Assembly: GCA_022360235.1 (NCBI GenBank)
Contig: JAKSDE010000297.1
Location: forward strand, 1 to 11,621
Source of the DNA: Cytophagales bacterium
GTDB taxonomy: Bacteria > Bacteroidota > Bacteroidia > Cytophagales > Amoebophilaceae
DNA length: 11,621 nucleotides
Direction: 5' to 3'
Shown: piece by piece, positions 6,756 through 11,621 of the stretch
How the letters are laid out: each line of letters begins with the position of its first letter
How positions within the stretch are numbered: position 1 is the stretch's first letter
The notes under the pieces: generated by a model
Database searches by the model: none
The model's input: the letters and a program-made list of their open reading frames with translations, nothing else
What the model was told of the DNA's origin: nothing
Program-made: the position numbers and the translations under genes

Positions 6756-8426
6756 CTACTTATAATTCCTTTTGTAGCAGCGGTTCCATCCCCACCCCCA
6801 AAGTAGGAGTAATACAAGAGGCGTTAGTAGATTGATCAACTGCCATGTTAGTCTAGCTTGTTCAACTTTTGGTTTATCTAACAGTCTAATTTTAAAAGTT
6901 TTGTTTTTAGCATTAATAAGGCCATGCTCATCGAGCATATAAGCTAACGTATTGAGTAAAAAATCTTCGTGTGCAAAGGTATATTGTAAAAAAGGATCAT
7001 AGCCCCAAGGGCGTGGCTGCTTAGTATTGGGGTCAAGTTGGTTGACAAGCAAGCTGCTAGCTGTAGTAATCAGTAACTTCGTAGGCTGGCTTTCTGATAA
7101 AAAGTCGGCTTGTGTAAACGTTTCTGGAACAAGTCTATTTTTATACAAAGAGGTAAACCTTCCCTCTAAGAGATAGATAATAGGAAGGGGGCCTTTCGTA
7201 TACAAATCTGGCGAAGGTGCTTCTCTTAATGTTTCTAAATCTACTTGCACAGGGGCAGCTAGCTTTCTTGCATAAGGAGAAGTAAAAACGAGCGGAGTCT
7301 TTGTTACGCCCTCTGCTTTCACAGTATCTATACTACTGATAAACTGGGCATAGAGCGCATCAAGATTTTTTACAATCAAATGATGCGCAAAATTGTTAAG
7401 AATAGGAAAAAAAGGCCAGGGTAATAAGCTTAATTGAGGCTGATTTCCCATGTTACCTACCACAATAGGATAAACGCCTGCGTTTAAGTCTTGTACCAAA
7501 TCCTGATTAATTCTTATACCATACCTAAATAACTGATCATCCAGGCCTATATCTAATGGAAAAGCAAACGTTCTTCCCCCACGCAGGCTATCCATATCTA
7601 TACGTAAACGGTCTAGGAAAAAAAGTACTTTTCCCCCTTGCATGATATATTGGTCAAGTAGGTATTTCTCGCTTTCTGAAAATGGCTTTTGGGGTTTAGT
7701 AATGAGTACCGCATCATAATTGGCTAGTGGAGTTTCTTGAAGAAGATTTACGTAAAACAAATCATAGTGTTCACGTAATACATGAGCCAATCCTATCAAT
7801 CGTAGCGTATCAGGTTCTTCATGTCCTCTTAGTAAAGCTATTTTTTTACGTTCTTGCTGTGTTAGTTTTCTAACTGCTCTAACCAGTTCATATTCCAGGC
7901 CTTCTATAGACTGATTTAAAATTTCTTCTAGTGTAGCCAATTTATTACCTTTTAAAAGCATGATCCCTACCTCCTTATCCTGATAAGCAAGCAAGGCACC
8001 TGGCAGTGTGAGTTTTTCTATTCTTTTTCCTTTCTCTTGTGTGTAAAGATTAGTGGGTTGAATACCCTTTTCTGCGAGCTCTAAAATAAGCGTTTGTTTT
8101 TCTTCTACCTCCTCTGAATCAATAAATTTGTATTGTAACTTATGATTTGAATACACTTTTAACTCCGCTAATAGCTCCTTAGTAGCGTGCTGCAGTCGCT
8201 TAAACGCAGTAGGCAGGTCACCTGCTAAGTAAACTTTTATGGATACCTCATCCTTTAGCTCACTTAATAGCTTTTTTGTAGCCTCATTGATACTATAGCG
8301 TTGGTCTTCAGTAAGATCCATTCTAAAGAAAAAGCGATAGGAAAAGAAGTTGATGAAGGATATAGCGACGAGCAGCAGGATCAATAACGCTAAAGAATAA
8401 TTATGTCTTCTACCAAAGTGGCTCAT
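6756..8426 (-). CDS. gldG: GldG, auxiliary protein of the gliding-type ABC transporter
   Basis: A 556-residue protein with the GldG layout: a short basic N-terminus, a membrane helix at about 10-33, a large extracytoplasmic domain, a second membrane helix at about 526-547 (ending in GWGW) and a basic tail. The signature region MDLTEDQRYSINEATKKLL directly follows the first helix. Later segments such as VRAVRKLTQQERKKIALLRGHEEP and GGKVLFFLDRLRIDMDSL match the ABC-type uncharacterised (IFT52-like/GldG) fold. In Flavobacterium GldG works with the permease GldF and the ATPase GldA. It is needed for gliding there but absent from some gliding relatives, so it does not prove motility. The ATG overlaps the gldF stop (ATGA), indicating coupled translation. 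No gldA ATPase gene lies in the window. dnaN follows 124 bp downstream on the same strand. Confidence 0.9.
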   Translation of the reverse strand: MSHFGRRHNYSLALLILLLVAISFINFFSYRFFFRMDLTEDQRYSINEATKKLLSELKDEVSIKVYLAGDLPTAFKRLQHATKELLAELKVYSNHKLQYKFIDSEEVEEKQTLILELAEKGIQPTNLYTQEKGKRIEKLTLPGALLAYQDKEVGIMLLKGNKLATLEEILNQSIEGLEYELVRAVRKLTQQERKKIALLRGHEEPDTLRLIGLAHVLREHYDLFYVNLLQETPLANYDAVLITKPQKPFSESEKYLLDQYIMQGGKVLFFLDRLRIDMDSLRGGRTFAFPLDIGLDDQLFRYGIRINQDLVQDLNAGVYPIVVGNMGNQPQLSLLPWPFFPILNNFAHHLIVKNLDALYAQFISSIDTVKAEGVTKTPLVFTSPYARKLAAPVQVDLETLREAPSPDLYTKGPLPIIYLLEGRFTSLYKNRLVPETFTQADFLSESQPTKLLITTASSLLVNQLDPNTKQPRPWGYDPFLQYTFAHEDFLLNTLAYMLDEHGLINAKNKTFKIRLLDKPKVEQARLTWQLINLLTPLVLLLLWGWGWNRCYKRNYK

Positions 8427-9148
8427 CTTCTGTAGGCTAACACAATTCTAGTAGAGAAAAGCATGATAAAGACGACACTCACAAAATAAATGAGATCACG
8501 TGAATCAATGATACCCCTACGCAATGTATCATAATGATATAGTACACCTAGTTGCGTTATAAAAAGAGAGTAGCTTTTCCATGTTAGCAATGTTGCCCAA
8601 ACGTCAAAAGATTGGTATAGCAAAAAGCATAATAGACTACCCAGAAGAAAAGCAATAACCTGACTTTCCGTAAGGGAAGAAGTAAAAAGCCCTATCGCAG
8701 CAAACACCGCAGCAAGCATGAACAAACCGGTATAAGAGCCTATCACTGCTGCTGTATCGATATTTCCTGAAGGACTGCCCAGGTGGTATAAGGAAAAGTA
8801 GTAAATAGATGTCAAGAGTAGCGTTAAAATAATAATAGCTAGACTGGCTAAATATTTTCCTACAATGATCTGTGTGGCTGTCAGGGGACTAGTCAACAAA
8901 ACTTCTAAGGTACCTACTTTTTTATCTTCTGTAAAAGAACGCATCGTAATTGCTGGTACTAAAAACATTAATATGTAGGGGCTAAAGTTAAAGAAAGGTT
9001 GCATGTCTGCATAGCCACTATCGAGTAAACTAGTCTCCGGAAATACCCACATCCATAAGCCCATCAAGAGCAAAAAGAAGCCTATAATGACATAAGCTAG
9101 AAGCGAGGTAAAGAAAGTGTTGAGTTCTTTTTGTAAAATAATAAGCAT
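8423..9148 (-). CDS. gldF: GldF, ABC-2 type permease of the gliding-type transporter
   Basis: A six-helix ABC-2 permease, 241 residues from the ATG at 9146-9148. The first membrane helix is near 16-34 (LLAYVIIGFFLLLMGLWMW). Next comes the loop MRSFTEDKKVGTLEVLLTSP near 70-90, the conserved cytoplasmic coupling segment of ABC-2 permeases such as NosY. It is followed by TM helices around ASLAIIILTLL, GLFMLAAVFAAIG, VIAFLLGSLLCFLLY and IYFVSVVFIMLF. An in-frame TTG two codons upstream (9152-9154) is possible, but the ATG gives the usual start MLIILQKELNTFF. The stop overlaps the gldG ATG by four bases. The partner ATPase GldA must be encoded elsewhere. The substrate is unknown; in an intracellular lineage it is more likely envelope-related export than gliding. 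Confidence 0.92.
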   Translation of the reverse strand: MLIILQKELNTFFTSLLAYVIIGFFLLLMGLWMWVFPETSLLDSGYADMQPFFNFSPYILMFLVPAITMRSFTEDKKVGTLEVLLTSPLTATQIIVGKYLASLAIIILTLLLTSIYYFSLYHLGSPSGNIDTAAVIGSYTGLFMLAAVFAAIGLFTSSLTESQVIAFLLGSLLCFLLYQSFDVWATLLTWKSYSLFITQLGVLYHYDTLRRGIIDSRDLIYFVSVVFIMLFSTRIVLAYRR

Positions 9149-9172
9149 CAGCAATTTTTAATAATTCATGCT

Positions 9173-9186
9173 CCTTGTAGTAGCCA
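9173..9186 (+). repeat. 14-bp dispersed repeat CCTTGTAGTAGCCA, copy 2
   Basis: Identical to 971-984. It lies 25 bp upstream of the gldF ATG, so on the transcribed strand it reads TGGCTACTACAAGG and would be in the gldF leader if transcription starts upstream. Confidence 0.35.
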
Positions 9187-9241
9187 CCCCTTAAGATGGA
9201 AAAATTAATTTAAGCATTTTGTCAGATTAAATCCTTGACAA

Positions 9242-9371
9242 AGGGGCTGTAGAAAACACGCCTTTCCCCGTCAAAAAGTAGCTCGATAGACCTCCTGGAG
9301 CACCGTATTTGAATATAGCGGGTAAACAATGACGGAATGGAAGCAATTCCTGCCTCGTTTTTACAGCTCCT
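9242..9371. mobile_element. MITE-like element with imperfect terminal inverted repeats, about 130 bp
   Basis: The left end AGGGGCTGTAGAAAACACG (9242 on) and the reverse complement of the right end, AGGAGCTGTAAAAACGAGG (ending 9371), agree at 15 of 19 positions. The complementarity continues inward: CCTTTCCCCGTCA on the left against TGACGGAATGGAAG on the right, with CCGTCA (9268-9273) pairing TGACGG (9330-9335). The whole element can fold into one long interrupted hairpin. It has no room for a transposase, so it would be a non-autonomous element or the fused ends of a deleted insertion sequence. No clear target-site duplication is seen at the flanks, so it may be old. The IS family is not assigned. 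Confidence 0.55.
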
Positions 9372-9570
9372 CTGAACGCCATTTTTCCAAGGTGGATCTA
9401 TCTATTTTTGGCAAGGTTTTGGCGTGCCATAAAGGTTTTTCTTGCCCATATGGCTACGCTATACATGCGTTTTGGTGAGCTAAGATAATCATTTTAAGTG
9501 TAAAATATAGTATTGAATACTTGTTAAGGATCGGACTATACTAATTTAACTCCTATTCCGCGGCAAATTT

Positions 9571-9600
9571 TTTGCAATACACTTCAATATGGTAGCTTTG
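9571..9600 (+). promoter_or_regulatory. Bacteroidota-type promoter TTTG-N18-TAGCTTTG
   Basis: TTTG at 9571-9574, an 18-bp spacer, and TAGCTTTG at 9593-9600 match the Bacteroidota consensus TTTG / TANNTTTG at every fixed position and within the usual spacing. Transcription would start around 9604-9608, right at the beginning of the complementary stem described next. It is the best promoter in the window. Confidence 0.65.
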
Positions 9601-9602
9601 TA

Positions 9603-9701
9603 TAGTTCCATGTTATGAGGGTATACGACAGTCAAATATTAACCAAGGAGAAAGAACCTGAGAGGTTTATCATTAATCTTAACCGCTTCACCGTGGAACT
9701 A
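9603..9701 (+). ncRNA. candidate structured 5' leader or small RNA upstream of the folate gene
   Basis: TAGTTCCATG (9603-9612) pairs with CGTGGAACTA (9692-9701) over 10 bp with a single G-T pair, closing a segment of about 100 nt. Inside, AACC-TGAGA-GGTT forms a small hairpin (around 9655-9668), and two similar pieces TATTAACC and TCTTAACC occur. The stem starts within a few bases of the predicted transcription start, so the RNA's own 5' end would be paired. The segment ends 46 nt before the fthC ATG. It could be a cis-acting leader or a separate RNA. It does not match the TPP or tetrahydrofolate riboswitch motifs I know. In Proteobacteria 6S RNA sits just upstream of the same gene family, but 6S is nearer 180 nt and no 6S-type bubble is apparent. 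Confidence 0.35.
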
Positions 9702-9747
9702 CTGTACACTTAAACACGCCTGCCTCTTCATTGTAATAAAGATTGTT

Positions 9748-10314
9748 ATGACAAAAGCACGGGTGAGAAAAAAATATCTAGTACAACGTAAATCAATGAA
9801 TGAAGCGTCTTACCAAACATGTAACCAAAGTATTCACAAGATTTTTTTTGAATACTTTACATTGAAGAAGTGCCAAAAAATTCATATTTACCTTCCTCTC
9901 TATAAAAATAAAGAAGTAGATACTTGGCCTATCGTATCTACCCTGCAAAATGAAAGGAAAGAGATTGTTATTTCAGTACCCAAGTTGGTAGGTAGCCCTA
10001 TGTTTATACAAAGCTATCAAATAGGTATGCCCTTAAAGGAGAATCAATGGGGCATCCAGGAACCTGTAGAGAGTGTATTCATCCCTGCGTATGAGTTAGA
10101 TCTTGTTGTTCTTCCACTCATCATATTCGATAAGCGAGGTTACAGAGTAGGCTGTGGCAAAGGTCATTATGATCGTTTTTTAAAAAAATGTAGAGAAGAC
10201 ATCGTTAAAGTAGGCTTATGCTTCGAGGCACCTGTGGAGGCTATTGAAGATATAAAGGAATATGATGTACCCATGAATTACTGTGTTACGCCTGAAAAAG
10301 TTTATGTTTTCTAA
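9748..10314 (+). CDS. fthC: 5-formyltetrahydrofolate cyclo-ligase
   Basis: This enzyme converts 5-formyl-THF to 5,10-methenyl-THF using ATP (EC 6.3.3.2), returning a storage or inhibitory folate to the one-carbon pool in the cytoplasm. The 188 residues fit the family. The hallmark motif near the C-terminus is GYRVGCGKGHYDRFL (131-145; family form G-x-R-x-G-x-G-x-G-x-Y-D). The folate-side segment IYLPLYKNKEVDTWPI is at about 47-62. The N-terminal basic stretch (KARVRKKYLVQRK) matches the usual start, which supports ATG 9748. Cys136 and His140 stand where relatives usually have Tyr, a mild change within the glycine-rich loop. The leader runs 140 nt from a good promoter and contains a foldable segment. 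The gene converges with hisA, with 22 bp between stops and no terminator hairpin. Confidence 0.92.
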   Translation: MTKARVRKKYLVQRKSMNEASYQTCNQSIHKIFFEYFTLKKCQKIHIYLPLYKNKEVDTWPIVSTLQNERKEIVISVPKLVGSPMFIQSYQIGMPLKENQWGIQEPVESVFIPAYELDLVVLPLIIFDKRGYRVGCGKGHYDRFLKKCREDIVKVGLCFEAPVEAIEDIKEYDVPMNYCVTPEKVYVF

Positions 10315-10336
10315 GTATTTGCCCACCCGTAGTTTT

Positions 10337-11059
10337 TTAAGCTAAAAACTTCTCTAACGCCTTTAACTGAATGACTCCCTCATAATAGGCCTCGCCAAAA
10401 ATAACGCCATATACCCCTATCTCTTCTAATTTTTGAATATCTTCTAGCGATCTTACCCCTCCACTTGAAATGATACACAGGTTAGGAAAGCGAATGAGAA
10501 GTTCTTTGTAAAGATCAAAAGAAGGCCCTTCTAAGGAACCATATTTCTCAATATCTGTAGTTTTTACGTACTTCAAACTTCTGTTATAAAAATACGCTAT
10601 ATGATCGAACACACTTACTTGTGTTCCTTTTTGCCATCCTTGAATAGCAATTTTTCTATGGAAGACATCTGCCCCGAGCCTGATCCGCTCTCTACTATGA
10701 CTAACGATCCAAGAAGCAAAGAGTTCTTTATCTAAACAAGCAATGGTAGCCGCTGTAATACTCGTAGCTCCATATTCAAAGGCCTTGTCAACATCACCAT
10801 CGGTATAGAGCCCACCTGCAAAGTCAATTTCTAAGTTAGTATGTCCAGCAATTATTTCTAAAGCATGATAGTTGATGGGACTACCTTGCCTCGCACCTTC
10901 AAGGTCAACGAGGTGTATCATCTTGATACCATACCCCTCAAACTTTTTAGCCACTTCAAGGGGACTTTCTTTATATATTTTTTCTCTTTTATAATCACCT
11001 TTCCTCAGACGAGTAATTTTATTTTCCTTTACTGAGATGGAAGGAATAATTTGAATCAT
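10337..11059 (-). CDS. hisA: HisA-family TIM-barrel protein with altered active site
   Basis: Clear homology to HisA (ProFAR isomerase, EC 5.3.1.16, histidine synthesis). The protein is 240 residues from the ATG at 11057-11059, the usual length. Family features kept are IIP at the first strand, HLVDLEGA (49-56), LGAD with Asp131 (the second catalytic Asp), TTDIEKYGSLEGPS (167-180) with the Thr-Asp pair, SSGGV (198-202) and GVIFGEAYYEG (218-228). Features changed: the first catalytic Asp (IPAID in the family) is Ser9 (IPSIS, codon TCA), the DG pair after TDI is Tyr-Gly (173-174), and the usual GGS phosphate loop reads AAT (103-105). Loss of the first Asp should abolish normal isomerase activity. 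No other his gene is in the window. An upstream in-frame TTG (11060-11062) is a less likely start. The intact frame suggests a maintained protein, possibly with a changed role. Confidence 0.85.
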   Translation of the reverse strand: MIQIIPSISVKENKITRLRKGDYKREKIYKESPLEVAKKFEGYGIKMIHLVDLEGARQGSPINYHALEIIAGHTNLEIDFAGGLYTDGDVDKAFEYGATSITAATIACLDKELFASWIVSHSRERIRLGADVFHRKIAIQGWQKGTQVSVFDHIAYFYNRSLKYVKTTDIEKYGSLEGPSFDLYKELLIRFPNLCIISSGGVRSLEDIQKLEEIGVYGVIFGEAYYEGVIQLKALEKFLA

Positions 11060-11144
11060 CAATCTATCTTTTAAATAAGTAGGAATTTTTAAAGATACAC
11101 TTTTTTCTTTCCTCCCTCTACTCCTTCTCCCTACACCTACTGCG

Positions 11145-11295
11145 CTAGCTCGCTTCTACAGATTGAAGCAATGCTACTACTGCTTGGTGATCTTGATCAG
11201 CTGCCCAGCGTAAGGATGTTTTACTACATTCGCTTTCTCATCTACACTAGCCTTGCGTTGATGAGCACCCTGGCTGCTTCTACATGACCCTGTTG
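11145..11295 (-). pseudogene. ankyrin-repeat protein remnant, frameshifted
   Basis: Translating the minus strand in three successive frames rebuilds one continuous ankyrin-like sequence: QQGHVEAARVLINAR (from 11295), then ASVDEKANVVK, then TSLRWAADQDHQAVVALLQ followed by SVEAS and a TAG at 11145-11147. GHVEAARVLI and the W-A-A-D-x-x-H-x-A-V-V-A-L-L pattern are typical of ankyrin helices (G-H-x-E-x-V-x-x-L-L and A-A-x-x-G-H). Each junction needs one missing base: one around GCAAGGCTAGTG and one at the A-run in GTAGTAAAACATCC. An in-frame TGA precedes QQGH. Ankyrin proteins are abundant in host-associated Bacteroidota such as Amoebophilus, where many are thought to act on host proteins. What remains is the C-terminal end of such a gene. 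Confidence 0.65.
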
Positions 11296-11300
11296 TCATC

Positions 11301-11408
11301 TTATTTATACACATGCTCAAGGGCAAACTTATCCTGGAAACTAACACCCTCTACTGCCTTTAATCGATGTTTCTTAAAGTATGAAACGCATTTTTCAATG
11401 CATCTAAT
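11301..11408 (-). pseudogene. 35-codon open remnant upstream of the ankyrin fragment
   Basis: A minus-strand frame is open from a TAA at 11409-11411 to a TAA at 11301-11303. It contains KKHRLKAVEGVSFQDKFALE and has no ATG. Its composition is protein-like and it lies directly upstream of the ankyrin fragment on the same strand, so it may be another piece of the same dead gene. I do not recognise the sequence. Confidence 0.25.
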
Positions 11409-11472
11409 TTAAAAAAGTTTACTTATTTTTTCCCCAGCTCTCCTTAGTTGATCCATAAAAGACGAAATGGCT

Positions 11473-11495
11473 GTCCTGAGTTTGCAACTCAGGAC
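11473..11495. repeat. perfect 8-bp hairpin GTCCTGAG / CTCAGGAC
   Basis: GTCCTGAG (11473-11480), loop TTTGCAA, CTCAGGAC (11488-11495). It is followed by CCCTTC and not by a T-tract, so it is not an intrinsic terminator on plus. On minus it is followed by AGCCATTTCG, again not a terminator. Together with the next hairpin it looks like a small palindromic repeat element. Confidence 0.6.
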
Positions 11496-11509
11496 CCTTC
11501 ATAGCCCTA

Positions 11510-11524
11510 ATTTGCAGAGCAAAT
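11510..11524. repeat. perfect 6-bp hairpin ATTTGC-AGA-GCAAAT
   Basis: It lies 14 bp after the previous hairpin. The octamer TTCATAGC occurs on both sides of it (11499-11506 and 11533-11540), hinting at a compact palindromic repeat unit. Other genomic copies would be needed to confirm this. Confidence 0.45.
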
Positions 11525-11621
11525 CAGTTATAGTTCATAGCAGCAGTAGGTTATAAAATTTAGAGACAAGGAAGGCATTCATGAGGGCGATCAGGGAAAA
11601 TCTATCAGAAAGCTGAAAAGA

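Larger units (their letters stand above)
9149..9747. other. 599-bp spacer between the divergent gldF and fthC genes
   Basis: No protein gene is supported. From the left: about 90 bp AT-rich leader of gldF with copy 2 of the 14-bp repeat (9173-9186); a MITE-like element with inverted ends (9242-9371); about 190 bp (9372-9560) in which I see nothing identifiable beyond short stop-interrupted frames; then the promoter (9571-9600) and structured leader (9603-9701) of the folate gene. No Bacteroidota -7 element was found for gldF on the minus strand. Confidence 0.75.
11060..11621. other. 562-bp gene-poor end region
   Basis: It contains the hisA leader (with TATCTTTA on the minus strand at 11090-11097, one base off TANNTTTG), a pyrimidine-rich tract on the plus strand (11101-11133), an ankyrin-repeat pseudogene (11145-11295), a 35-codon open remnant without a start (11301-11408, minus), and two perfect hairpins (11473-11495 and 11510-11524). 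No intact gene is supported. A short plus-strand open frame runs from about 11549 to the window edge and cannot be judged. Confidence 0.75.

Noticed and set aside
9149..9154. TTG start for gldF at 9152-9154 and for hisA at 11060-11062
   Set aside because: In both cases an ATG follows within two codons or fewer and gives the family-typical N-terminus (MLIILQKEL and MIQIIP).
9603..9701. TPP or tetrahydrofolate riboswitch upstream of fthC
   Set aside because: A CTGAGA-like string is present, but the rest of the TPP core is missing. The known THF riboswitch sequence pattern is also not visible.
10315..10336. Bidirectional terminator between fthC and hisA
   Set aside because: The 22-bp gap has a T-run but no inverted repeat able to form a stem.
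11430..11513. 27-codon minus-strand ORF MKGPELQTQ... overlapping the hairpin
   Set aside because: It is short, lacks a ribosome site, and its codons are dictated by the perfect hairpin at 11473-11495. I cannot tie it to a family.
11549..11621. Plus-strand open frame running off the window end (VIKFRDKEGIHEG...)
   Set aside because: About 24 codons with no start codon and no recognisable motif. It may be the 5' end of something beyond the window, but it cannot be judged here.

Overview
The window looks like chromosomal DNA of an AT-rich member of the Bacteroidota (Cytophagales side). The best guess is a reduced, host-associated lineage of the Amoebophilus/Cardinium type. Evidence for the phylum: a DUF4290 gene placed directly before murA, the gliding-type ABC transporter pair GldF/GldG placed upstream of dnaN, weak or absent Shine-Dalgarno sites, and promoter elements of the Bacteroidota type (TTTG / TANNTTTG). 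Evidence for a symbiont-like lineage is softer: a decayed ankyrin-repeat gene, long spacers full of repeat debris, and a lone hisA-like gene with an altered active site. The genus-level guess is inference.

Layout. Positions 1-440 hold the 3' end of an unidentified plus-strand gene and a small minus-strand gene of unknown function, converging 2 bp apart. A tRNA-Leu(CAA) follows at 619-702 (minus). The 585-bp spacer 703-1287 holds a GC-rich, fold-prone segment and an array of 31 copies of a 7-bp unit (CTCRRAA), with a short inverted set of the same units 220 bp upstream. From 1288 to 5516 there is a tight plus-strand cluster: a UvrD/PcrA helicase, a DUF4290 protein and MurA. The last two overlap by one base. 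MurA carries Asp instead of the usual catalytic Cys, which in other bacteria gives insensitivity to fosfomycin.

On the minus strand, dnaN (5513-6631) ends inside the murA stop codon, and gldG and gldF (6756-9148) lie upstream of it, joined to each other by an ATGA overlap. The 599-bp spacer 9149-9747 holds a MITE-like inverted-repeat element (9242-9371), then a good Bacteroidota-type promoter (9571-9600). Just past that promoter lies a roughly 100-nt segment closed by a 10-bp stem. This is either a structured 5' leader of the next gene or an independent small RNA. The next gene, 5-formyltetrahydrofolate cyclo-ligase (9748-10314), converges with a hisA-family gene (10337-11059, minus) that lacks the first catalytic Asp. 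The last 560 bp are gene-poor and hold an ankyrin-repeat pseudogene with frameshifts, plus two short perfect hairpins.

Most genes are housekeeping: DNA repair, replication clamp, peptidoglycan precursor synthesis and folate salvage. The points of novelty are in the spacers (the leader RNA at 9603-9701, the heptanucleotide array, the GC-rich fold at 808-910) and in the altered HisA.
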